Shown here piece by piece: positions 7,981 through 15,110 of a DNA stretch of 25,287 nt (positions are counted from its first letter, which is position 1; every line of letters starts with the position of its first letter). The DNA is from VBCK01 sp035511515 (lineage in GTDB: Bacteria > Pseudomonadota > Gammaproteobacteria > Burkholderiales > Burkholderiaceae_F). The position numbers and the translations under genes are program-made. The notes under the pieces are model-generated. The model ran no database searches and was not told the origin of the DNA. It saw nothing but the letters and a program-made list of their open reading frames with translations. Where the stretch lies: contig DATKFG010000028.1 of NCBI GenBank assembly GCA_035511515.1, forward strand, positions 1 to 25,287, read 5' to 3'.

Positions 7981-8006
7981 CGGATCGAGAATCTACTACG
8001 CGAACG

Positions 8007-9830
8007 TTACTGTTGCGGCAGCACGAACACCGTCAGCTGGCCGCCCAGCTCGGTGTACTTGGCCAGTTCCTTGTAGCCGCCGACCGCGCCCAGACCATCC
8101 GTGTCCTTCTCCAGCCCGGCGGCCATGCCGATGCCGGCCCAGCCACCGATCCCGGACAGCACACCGATGTACTGGCGGCCCTTGTAGGTCCAGGTGTTCA
8201 CGTTGCCGATGATGCCCGACGGCGTCTTGAACTTGTACAGCTCTTTGTTGACGTCGGTGGCGTCGACGCACTTCAGGTAGCCCTCGAGCGTGCCGTAGCA
8301 GGCGATGCCGCCGTCGGTCGTCAGCACGCCGCTCCATACCGAGAATTTCTCGGGGTGCGACTTGACGATCTTGCCGGTGCCGGCATCCCACTCGATCAGC
8401 GACCCCATGCTGCCTGGCAACGAGTTCACGGGCGTTGTCGGCCCCGGGAACATCGTCAGCGTGGCGCCCACATAGGGCTGGCCGGCGGTGTATTCGACCT
8501 TGAACGGCTCGTAGGTCATGCACACGTGGTTGGTCGGCACATAGAAGTGACCGGTCTGCGGGTCGAACGACGCCGGCTGCTCGTCCTTCGTGCCCAGAGC
8601 GGCCGGGCAGACATCCTTGGTCGTCACGTCAACGCCGTTGTGCTCGGTCGAGTACTTCGGAACGCCCATCGGACGGCCCGTCTTCATGTCGACGCCCGTG
8701 GCCCAGTTCACGGCCGGGTCGAACTTCTCGGCGACCAGCAGCTGCCCGGTGGTGCGATCCAGCGTGTAGCCGAAGCCGTTGCGGTCGAAGTGCACCACCG
8801 CCTTGGTCGGCTTGCCGTGCACCGGGATGTCGGCCAGGATCATCTCGTTGATGCCGTCGAAGTCCCACTCGTCGTGCGGCGTCATCTGGTAGACCCACTT
8901 GACCGAACCGGTGTCGACATCGCGAGACCAGACCGTCATGGACCATTTGTTGTCGCCAGGACGCTGCACCGGGTTCCACGTGGACGGGTTGCCCGAGCCG
9001 TAGAACATCGCGTTCAGCTGCGGATCATAGCCATACCAGCCCCACGTCGTGCCCCCGCCGATCTTCCACTGGTCGCCCTGCCAGGTCTTCAGCGACGAAT
9101 CGGCCCCAACCGGCACCATCTTGCCGTCCGAGTAGGTCATCGTCTTGGCCGGGTCCATCAGCATGTCCGAATCCGGACCCATGCTGTAGCCCTTCCAGAC
9201 CTGCTTGCCGGTGTTGATGTCGTACGCCGCGATGTAGCCGCGAACGCCGAACTCGCCGCCCGAGATGCCGGTCATCACTTTGTCTTTCATGATGAACGGA
9301 GCGTTGGTGTTGGTTGCGCCAACCTTCGGATCGCCGTTCTTGACCGACCAGATCACCTTGCCGCTCTTGGCGTCGAGCGCGACCAGCGTGGTGTCAGCCT
9401 GCTGCAGGAAGATCTTGCCTTCCGCGTAGGCCAGGCCCCGGTTGACGGTGTCGCAGCACATCACCGGAATCACCGACGGATCCTGCTTCGGCTCGTACTT
9501 CCACTTGATCGTCTGGTCGTCCAGGTTGATTGCGAACACCTTGTTCGGGAACGCCGAGTGCACATACAGCGTATCGCCGATCACCAGAGGACCGCCCTCG
9601 TGGCCGCGCAGGACGCCCGTCGAGAAGGTCCACGCCACTTGCAGCTTGTGAACGTTGGTCTTGTTGATTTGAGTCAGCTTGCTATGGCGCGTTAGGGCGA
9701 AATCGCCCGACTGCGCCGCCCAGTTGTCCGGATTGGCTTCCAACTTCGCCAAGTCCGAATTCGCCACCGCGGTCCCTGCCAGTGCTGCGGCGGCGGCTCC
9801 GACTAAAAGAAAGCGTATTCCCCCATGCAT
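8007..9830 (-). CDS. xoxF: Lanthanide-dependent PQQ methanol dehydrogenase XoxF (XoxF5-like)
   Basis: The 607-residue periplasmic quinoprotein has the eight-bladed propeller pattern with recurrent W-docking motifs. A signal peptide spans about residues 1-23 (cleavage near AVA/NSDL). Catalytic features by position are the vicinal cysteines Cys125-Cys126 (MCCD), Glu193 in GGEFGVRG, Asn281 in GSGNPSTW, catalytic Asp323 and Arg350. Asp325, two residues after the catalytic Asp in HDEWDFDGINE, is the extra metal-ligand Asp that separates lanthanide XoxF from calcium MxaF, which has Ala there. It oxidises methanol and passes electrons to XoxG. ATG 9830 has an AAGGAGA Shine-Dalgarno 5 nt upstream. 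Clade 5 is my reading of the overall sequence and would need a tree. Confidence 0.97.
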   Translation of the reverse strand: MHGGIRFLLVGAAAAALAGTAVANSDLAKLEANPDNWAAQSGDFALTRHSKLTQINKTNVHKLQVAWTFSTGVLRGHEGGPLVIGDTLYVHSAFPNKVFAINLDDQTIKWKYEPKQDPSVIPVMCCDTVNRGLAYAEGKIFLQQADTTLVALDAKSGKVIWSVKNGDPKVGATNTNAPFIMKDKVMTGISGGEFGVRGYIAAYDINTGKQVWKGYSMGPDSDMLMDPAKTMTYSDGKMVPVGADSSLKTWQGDQWKIGGGTTWGWYGYDPQLNAMFYGSGNPSTWNPVQRPGDNKWSMTVWSRDVDTGSVKWVYQMTPHDEWDFDGINEMILADIPVHGKPTKAVVHFDRNGFGYTLDRTTGQLLVAEKFDPAVNWATGVDMKTGRPMGVPKYSTEHNGVDVTTKDVCPAALGTKDEQPASFDPQTGHFYVPTNHVCMTYEPFKVEYTAGQPYVGATLTMFPGPTTPVNSLPGSMGSLIEWDAGTGKIVKSHPEKFSVWSGVLTTDGGIACYGTLEGYLKCVDATDVNKELYKFKTPSGIIGNVNTWTYKGRQYIGVLSGIGGWAGIGMAAGLEKDTDGLGAVGGYKELAKYTELGGQLTVFVLPQQ

Positions 9831-10253
9831 GAGCGTCTCCTTACGTTTGCCCTCAAAGCCGCCGCAAGGTTCTCGCGAGCCGAGCGGCCGCCGCTGAACG
9901 CTGATTGCAGTATCCACCTGACGCCCTTTGAATCACCGGCGGCAAGACAAGGTCATGCGTCTTACCGGGATGAATTGTCCGTGCGTTTCGGTTTGCGTTG
10001 TTGGACAATCCGCGATCTGGCGCGGAAATTACAGCAAATCGCGCCGCTCTGGCAATCCCGCCCGCCACCTGCCAATCGTTCTTGAATGCTGTAGCGCAGC
10101 AAACAAAACCACGGTTGCCGCATGATGCCGGGCAGGTCAACGCGAATGGTCCGAAAACGTTGCCAACAACATGGCTGATATGTCAGCGCCGGTATACGCC
10201 TGGAAGGTTCGGAGCGGGACGGAACGAGCCACGCACCGAGAAGGAGCATCGCG
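9831..10253. promoter_or_regulatory. Divergent control region between xoxF and the pterin dehydratase gene (423 bp)
   Basis: No gene is convincing here. The stretch is visibly less GC-rich than its surroundings. Visible structures are an inverted repeat ATTGTCC (9974-9980) / GGACAAT (10003-10009), a smaller stem CCGCG (10010-10014) / CGCGG (10021-10025), and a palindrome GCTGA-TATG-TCAGC at 10174-10187. The first lies in what would be the xoxF leader. Any regulator is unknown. Confidence 0.5.
10028..10055 (-). promoter_or_regulatory. xoxF: Possible sigma70-type promoter for xoxF
   Basis: On the minus strand TTGCCA (10055-10050) and TGTAAT (10033-10028) are spaced by 16 nt, giving four to five matches to each consensus hexamer. 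Initiation near 10021 would give a leader of about 190 nt containing the ATTGTCC/GGACAAT dyad. This is a visual match only. Confidence 0.3.
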
Positions 10254-10643
10254 ATGAGCACGACGACGCCGAAGCCGCGTGAGACAGCCTACTCCGAGCA
10301 GCAGGTGGCGGAGCGACTCGCGGCCGAGCTGCCGCACTGGACCTATGAGAGCGGCTGGATTCGCCGCAAGTACCGCACCGAGAGCTGGAAGGGCACGCTG
10401 ATGGTGGTCAACGCCGTTGGGCACCTGGCCGAAGCGGCCTGGCACCATCCGGATCTGGCCGTGTCGTACGCGTTCGTCATCGTTAAGCTGTGCACGCATA
10501 CGGCCAAGGGTGTCACCGACAAGGACTTCGCTCTGGCGAAGAAAATTGAAGAAATGATTCAATGGCAGCCGGGTCTGGAAGGCGGACCGCTGGAAGGCAC
10601 GCCGCGCGACGATCAGCGCTTCCGCTATATAAAGTACGACTGA
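10254..10643 (+). CDS. Pterin-4a-carbinolamine dehydratase family protein
   Basis: The 129-residue protein belongs to the PCD/DCoH/PhhB family. The signature is seen as WHHPDLAVSY (His64, His65, Pro66), Tyr72 and His82, followed by an Asp-rich region VTDKDFALAKKIEEMI. Classical PCD dehydrates 4a-hydroxytetrahydrobiopterin during aromatic hydroxylase turnover. No aromatic hydroxylase is nearby, and the gene is divergent from xoxF, so a role linked to the C1 pterin cofactor is possible but inferred. AAGGAG at 10241-10246 sits 7 nt before ATG 10254. The last 19 nt overlap the 3' end of mxaL on the opposite strand. The C-terminus extends about 25 residues past the usual domain. Confidence 0.88.
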   Translation: MSTTTPKPRETAYSEQQVAERLAAELPHWTYESGWIRRKYRTESWKGTLMVVNAVGHLAEAAWHHPDLAVSYAFVIVKLCTHTAKGVTDKDFALAKKIEEMIQWQPGLEGGPLEGTPRDDQRFRYIKYD

Positions 10644-11608
10644 ATGCGCCGCACCCGGCGCTGGATGGCGGCCGGAACGCGGCGCCTGGGCCCGATCGCC
10701 AAAACGAGCAGCGCCAGTGCGATCGCTTCCAACGGCGCGCGCGCATCGACCGGCACGGGCAGGCGGCGGGTGGCGCGGCGGTCCTGCAGGATCTCACTCA
10801 CCGCGGTTGCCGGCTTCAGGCGCACGTAACCCAGGCTGCTCAGGGCGGCGAGTTCGCGCAGGTGGTCCTGCTTGAGCGAGCTCAGGTGCTCGGTGCCGGC
10901 GGCCGGGGGCGAAGACTGCGGCCGCTGCGGTTCCCCCGATCCGGCCTGCGGCGCCGCTTGCATCACTTCCTCAGGGCCCCAGACGCCGATCGGCTGCCCG
11001 GTGGGGTCGTATTTCGGAATCGGCCGCAGTTCGTCGCCGCCGACGCCCACGACGAGCCCGTGCGGATCGGTGGCGTCGTCCGGGACGGCCGGCGCGTAGT
11101 CGCTGCGCAGCGGGGGCGCCTCGTGACCGTCCGTGAAAAACACCACCGCCGGACGCTCCGGCATCCGCGCGCTGATCCTGAGCGCCGAAAAAAGACCCTT
11201 GCTGATCTCGCTGCCGCCGGCCCATGCCATGGTGCCGTCGATCCGGTCCAGACTCCCTGACAGCTCGGCGTAATTGGCACACACCTCCACCGGCAGCAGC
11301 AGCACGTAGCTGCGGTACTCGGTAAACACGCCCCAGCCGACGCGGGCGCCGCACGGCAGCTGCGCCAGCGCGCGGTGCAGCCAGGCCTTGGCGAAGGCCA
11401 GCCGGCTCGCGGGCCGGCCATCGAGCAGCGCATCGAGCGTGTTCATGCTCTGCGTGATGTCCAGCACCACGATGCCGTCGAATACGCGGCGCGGCAACAC
11501 GGGGCGGGGCGCCGCCAGCGCCGCTGCGATCAGCGCCACGACCGCCAGCAGTGCTGCCCGCACGGGCAGCGCGGAGAGCAGGCGGCGCAAGTCGTGCAGC
11601 AGGTTCAC
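10625..11608 (-). CDS. mxaL: MxaL, VWA-domain methanol dehydrogenase maturation protein
   Basis: This 327-residue protein has an N-terminal membrane segment (about residues 16-33) and a von Willebrand A domain beginning at VFDGIVVLDITQSMN. The MIDAS motif is D50-x-T52-x-S54. A C-terminal hydrophobic segment (ALEAIALALLVLAIGP in essence) suggests that the periplasmic domain is anchored at both ends. MxaL is one of the mxaRSACKL products needed for metal insertion into, or activation of, methanol dehydrogenase in classical methylotrophs. GTG 11608 overlaps the mxaK stop as GTGA, which fixes the start and implies translational coupling. It is the last gene of the operon, and its stop lies inside the 3' end of the convergent dehydratase gene. 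Confidence 0.88.
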   Translation of the reverse strand: MNLLHDLRRLLSALPVRAALLAVVALIAAALAAPRPVLPRRVFDGIVVLDITQSMNTLDALLDGRPASRLAFAKAWLHRALAQLPCGARVGWGVFTEYRSYVLLLPVEVCANYAELSGSLDRIDGTMAWAGGSEISKGLFSALRISARMPERPAVVFFTDGHEAPPLRSDYAPAVPDDATDPHGLVVGVGGDELRPIPKYDPTGQPIGVWGPEEVMQAAPQAGSGEPQRPQSSPPAAGTEHLSSLKQDHLRELAALSSLGYVRLKPATAVSEILQDRRATRRLPVPVDARAPLEAIALALLVLAIGPRRRVPAAIQRRVRRIQSYFI

Positions 11609-12180
11609 GGCAGCCCGAGCGTGAACGCCCGCATCGTGGTGACCGAGCGCTCGCCCGTCGGAATGGGCGGCGCGCCGGTGTCGTCGGGATCCGGATCCGG
11701 CGCCACCCGCAGCGCCAGCTCCAGGTTGAACTTGGCGTCCCACAGACCGGGATCCTGCTGCAATGCGCCGCGGTAACTTTCCTTGGCCAGTTCGAACAGC
11801 GGCAGCGCCGAGGCGTCGGCACCGCTTTGCCGCACCCGCAGCGCCTCGCGCAGGTACAGGTCGCCCAGGTCGTACAGCGCAACCAAGCGCAGCGGGCCGT
11901 GCGAGGCGTCGGCCGCCCGACGCAGCAGCGCGGCCGCCTCCGCGGTGCGTCCCACCTGCACCGGCTGGCGCGCTGCGGCAACCCACAGACGCGGATCGTC
12001 CCCGAGGGCAGCGGTGCGCGCCGATCGTTCCGGGCGGTCCGACAGGTGCGCCGCCAATTCCCGGTTCACGTGCTGCGCGCGCGCGAGTTGCCAGGATTCG
12101 ACCGCCAGCGCGCACGCGATAGCGCAGCTCGCCACCCGCAGCGCGATGGGGCCGGCGCGCTTCAGGAAGCGGCTGGCCAT
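11605..12180 (-). CDS. mxaK: MxaK, methanol dehydrogenase maturation protein
   Basis: The 191-residue product has one N-terminal membrane segment (about residues 9-27) followed by a helical, tetratricopeptide-like periplasmic part (LRLVALYDLGDLYLREAL and later SYRGALQQDPGLWDAKFNLELAL). The protein is short and poorly conserved, so the name rests on its place between mxaC and mxaL plus the membrane-anchor/TPR layout. The start is ATG 12180 or GTG 12195; neither has a strong Shine-Dalgarno sequence. Both overlap the mxaC 3' end. Confidence 0.8.
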   Translation of the reverse strand: MASRFLKRAGPIALRVASCAIACALAVESWQLARAQHVNRELAAHLSDRPERSARTAALGDDPRLWVAAARQPVQVGRTAEAAALLRRAADASHGPLRLVALYDLGDLYLREALRVRQSGADASALPLFELAKESYRGALQQDPGLWDAKFNLELALRVAPDPDPDDTGAPPIPTGERSVTTMRAFTLGLP

Positions 12181-13166
12181 GGCCTGATCGTCCACAGGTT
12201 GGCTGCCACCAGCACGAGTGCGGCCGCCAGCGCGGTCGCCAGCGGCCAGGCCCGCAGGTCGGAGCCCGCCTTCAGCACGCGCAGCTGCAGCGGCGCGCGC
12301 TCCAGGCGGCCCAGGTCCGCGATAGCGCGTTGCAGCGCGTCCGCATCTTCGGCTTCGTACACCCGGTACGGCGTGTCCAGGCTGCGGAAGAAGCGGTGCA
12401 GCGAGCGCTCCGGGATCGCGTCATCGGCGGGCGAGTCGCCCTGGCCGGCGACCGACAGGCCGGGACCGAAGCGTGACCGGATGTACAGCCAGTACAGCGC
12501 GATCCGGTTGCGCAGATAGGCATCGCGGATGCGTGCGCGGGTGACCGGATCGAGTTGCGCGCCACCGTCGGAAACCAGCACCACGACGCGTGAGCCGGAG
12601 TAGGGCCGGCCGTCGAAGTAGGAAGCCGCAGCCAGCAGCCCGAGCCCCACATCCGTATCTCCCAGCGCGCGGCTGGTGCCCGTGGCGCCGATTGCACCCT
12701 GGATCGCGTCCTGGCGCTGCGTGAACGGCAGCACCGGCAGCGGCAACGTGCTGAACAGCACGAGCCCGAACAGGTCGTCAGCGCGTTGCCGCGCGAACTG
12801 ATCGATCAGGCGCTGCGAGACCTGCGCCTTGGTCGGACCGCTCAGGTCCAGCACCGCGTTGGACGGCTTGCCGAACGGCTGGTCCATGCTCAGGCTGCGG
12901 TCCAGCAAAACGACGATCTCGGCGCCCTGCACGACCGTGTCGACGGTGGTCTCGGGCGAGCGCGGCGCCGCCAGCGCCACCGCCAGCGCAGCGATCGCAA
13001 GGCTTGCGCTGGCGCGCACCACGCGGCCGACCCAACGCGACGGGCGGTCGACCGCGATCAGCGCCAGGGCCGGGTAGCTGCCCTGGGGCGGCTGTGTGCC
13101 GGGCAGCCATGGCAGAGCCGCGAGCGGCAACAGCCACAGCAGCGGCCGGTATTCGAAAGCGATCAC
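12162..13166 (-). CDS. mxaC: MxaC, VWA-domain methanol dehydrogenase maturation protein
   Basis: The 334-residue membrane-anchored protein carries a VWA domain with an intact MIDAS motif D89-R-S91-L-S93 in VLLDRSLSMDQPFG. Membrane segments are near residues 9-22 and 53-68, with another at the C-terminus (WPLATALAAALVLVAANLW). MxaC acts with MxaR, S, A, K and L in activating methanol dehydrogenase. GTG 13166 overlaps the mxaA stop as GTGA. The frame stays open upstream to 13481, but that part is antiparallel to nothing and lies inside mxaA, so I reject the longer form. Confidence 0.9.
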   Translation of the reverse strand: MIAFEYRPLLWLLPLAALPWLPGTQPPQGSYPALALIAVDRPSRWVGRVVRASASLAIAALAVALAAPRSPETTVDTVVQGAEIVVLLDRSLSMDQPFGKPSNAVLDLSGPTKAQVSQRLIDQFARQRADDLFGLVLFSTLPLPVLPFTQRQDAIQGAIGATGTSRALGDTDVGLGLLAAASYFDGRPYSGSRVVVLVSDGGAQLDPVTRARIRDAYLRNRIALYWLYIRSRFGPGLSVAGQGDSPADDAIPERSLHRFFRSLDTPYRVYEAEDADALQRAIADLGRLERAPLQLRVLKAGSDLRAWPLATALAAALVLVAANLWTIRPWPAAS

Positions 13167-14023
13167 CGGCGCCGCTCCAGCTCGGCCAGTTGCGCCGCCA
13201 GCGACAACAGGCGCGCGCGCGGCGGCGGCGCCGCTTCGCCGAAAAAGGCGGCGCGCGAGTCGGCCAGCAGCAACTGAACGGTCTGGCGCGCCGGCTCCAG
13301 CCATGGCTGCGCATCCAGCAACCCCTCCACGTTGTCCAGCGCCAGCGTCCGGCCGGCCGTTTCGTCGAGGGCCTGGTGCAGCCGACGCAGCGCGCCGTGC
13401 CGTGCGGCGGCATCGTCGCCCCGCAGCGGCGCGCGGCGCAGCGCGCGCCAGGCGCGCGCGAACGGCCCGGCCCGCCGCCACCCGAGCCTGCGGGCCAGCG
13501 CGGGCGCCAGCTGAGCCCCCGCCAGCGCCAGCAGCGCGGCGGCATATGCGAACACCCGCTGGCGCCGGCTGCGGGTATCGATCGGTGGCGGCTCCAGATC
13601 GGGTCGCAAATCGCTCGTCTGGATCACGTCGTCGGGGCCGAAATGCGCCACCGGCGACATCGTCACCGTGAACGGGCCGATCGACGCCTCGCTGGCGCGT
13701 CCGTCCGGCCCGATCACGCGCAGGCTCAGCGACGGCAGATTCTCCTGCGCTGGCTGCAGCGGCGCGTTCACGAGCTGGTAGACCAGCCGCACGCCGTCCG
13801 GCAGCGCAGTGGCTTCGCGCAGCGCAAACCAGCGGCCGTACCGTCCCGGCTTCGGCAGGCTGGCCGGATCCACCGTTGCGTCGCTGCCGCGCTCCACCAC
13901 CACCCGGCGCACCAGCGCATCGCCGACGGTGTACCCGAAGGGTCGCGGCTCGACCGTCTGCAGCGGCAGCGCCGAGGCGGCGCCGCTTGCGAGCGCCAGC
14001 ACGGCGGCCAGCGCCGCCCTCAC
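13163..14023 (-). CDS. mxaA: MxaA, periplasmic methanol dehydrogenase maturation protein
   Basis: This 286-residue protein has a signal peptide (residues 1-18, GAASA/LPLQ), a periplasmic domain with TVEPRPFGYTVGD and an Ig-like strand pattern, a membrane segment near VFAYAAALLALAGAQLAPALA, and a basic helical C-terminal part. That layout and its place between mxaS and mxaC identify it as MxaA. Start choice matters here: the frame runs on to 14248, but that stretch is the palindromic repeat and would bury the signal peptide. GTG 14023 is the only start giving a proper signal peptide, and both it and the purine-rich GGGGAGGGG before it lie in the edge of the repeat element. Expression may therefore depend on the repeat. 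Confidence 0.88.
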   Translation of the reverse strand: MRAALAAVLALASGAASALPLQTVEPRPFGYTVGDALVRRVVVERGSDATVDPASLPKPGRYGRWFALREATALPDGVRLVYQLVNAPLQPAQENLPSLSLRVIGPDGRASEASIGPFTVTMSPVAHFGPDDVIQTSDLRPDLEPPPIDTRSRRQRVFAYAAALLALAGAQLAPALARRLGWRRAGPFARAWRALRRAPLRGDDAAARHGALRRLHQALDETAGRTLALDNVEGLLDAQPWLEPARQTVQLLLADSRAAFFGEAAPPPRARLLSLAAQLAELERRR

Positions 14024-14223
14024 CCCCTCCCCTTTCCGGCCTTCGGCCGAAAAGGGGAGAGGAAGAGAACGAGGGGGCTGGGCTGGCCCCCTCGTGCTCC
14101 CCCAGCCAATGTATGACTGGCGCGGGCGAGGGGCGATCAGGCGCCGCAAGTGCTCAGGCGTTCGCAGCTGGCAGGCGCGATCGCCCCTCGCCCGCGCAAG
14201 CGGGAGAGGGGCGGGGGTGAGGG
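14017..14223. repeat. ~207-bp palindromic repeat element, copy 2, between mxaS and mxaA
   Basis: The element is bounded by CCCTCA at 14017-14022 and TGAGGG at 14218-14223. Three stem-loops can be drawn: CCTTTCCGGCC/GGCCGAAAAGG near 14031-14055 (one mismatch), ACGAGGGGGC/GCCCCCTCGT at 14069-14095 (perfect, 7-nt loop), and GCGCGGGCGAGGGGCGAT/ATCGCCCCTCGCCCGCGC at about 14120-14198 with a loop of about 42 nt. The right part matches the element at 19-226. It fills the whole mxaS-mxaA gap and no gene is inside it. Confidence 0.8.
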
Positions 14224-14225
14224 CC

Positions 14226-15110
14226 TCAGTCCGCGCGGTCTTCGCCATGGAAGTAGGCGTTCATGGCCGATGCACTGAAGGCGCCATCGCAGAAGAACGC
14301 GCGCCAGCCGTAATCGGCGAATTGCCGGCGCAGCCCGCTGCGCCGCTGGGCGCCGGCGCGCGCCATCGCGTCAACCAGCGCCGGCCGGAACCAGATCGTG
14401 CGGCGCTCGGCGCTTTCCAGGTCCTGCAGCTCAGCCAGGCCGCGCCGGGGCCAGTTGTCGAATTCGTGCCGCGCCCACAGCACGACCGGCACCACGTCGC
14501 TGCCGGCAAGCGCCGCGCACGCGTCCTGCAGCACGGCCTCGGGCCAATGAAAATCGGACACCAGAAACACCAGGGCATCGCGCCGCCATCCGAATCGCCG
14601 CGCGGCGTCAACGATCGCTGCTGCGCCGGCTGCGCTCAGCTGCGCGCGGCGCAGCCGTTGCGCCAACTCGACCGTTGCGCCTCGGCTGCGCGTGGATGCC
14701 AGCATCCACTGCTCCCTCAGGACGCCGTCGGCACCGATGAAGGCGATCGCGTCGCCGGCCCGCCACGCCGACTGGCCCAGCGCGTCGACCAGGTCGGCCA
14801 GCGCGTCCACCTTGCGGGGCGCCTGGCCGAACGCCATCGAGGCCGACAGATCGGCCAGCACCATCAGCGTGACGCTGGAGCGCTGGCGCGGCAGCCGCAC
14901 GATCCATTGGCCGAACGGGTCGCGCGCCGAAGCGTGCACGTCCAATCGGCGCACGTCCGGATAGGCCGACAGCGCCGCAAGTCCGTGCACCTCCAGTCCC
15001 GGGCCTGGCGCTCGCGAACGGTGTTGGCCAGGCCGCCCGTGCAGCGGGCGGCGCGCCAGCCTGTACTGAATATCCCGGCCCGCATCGGCGGCCCTGTCGC
15101 CGCTGGTCAC
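14226..15110 (-). CDS. mxaS: MxaS, DUF58-type methanol dehydrogenase maturation protein
   Basis: The 294-residue cytoplasmic-looking protein is of the DUF58 family that accompanies MoxR ATPases. A VWA-like MIDAS motif is seen at D87-x-S89-x-S91 in MVLADLSASMAFG, followed by DALVFLVSDFHWPEAVL and VVPVVLWARHEFDNWP. MxaS works with the MxaR ATPase in methanol dehydrogenase activation. GTG 15110 overlaps the mxaR stop as GTGA. Its stop at 14226 is only 2 bp from the edge of the repeat element, which separates it from mxaA. Confidence 0.9.
   Translation of the reverse strand: MTSGDRAADAGRDIQYRLARRPLHGRPGQHRSRAPGPGLEVHGLAALSAYPDVRRLDVHASARDPFGQWIVRLPRQRSSVTLMVLADLSASMAFGQAPRKVDALADLVDALGQSAWRAGDAIAFIGADGVLREQWMLASTRSRGATVELAQRLRRAQLSAAGAAAIVDAARRFGWRRDALVFLVSDFHWPEAVLQDACAALAGSDVVPVVLWARHEFDNWPRRGLAELQDLESAERRTIWFRPALVDAMARAGAQRRSGLRRQFADYGWRAFFCDGAFSASAMNAYFHGEDRAD

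Noticed and set aside
7848..9695. 615-codon plus-strand open frame opposite xoxF
   Set aside because: Antisense of an unmistakable xoxF; the translation is His/Arg/Val-rich with no domain.
14024..14248. Extension of mxaA to ATG 14248
   Set aside because: It would translate the palindromic repeat and place the signal peptide about 75 residues inside the protein.
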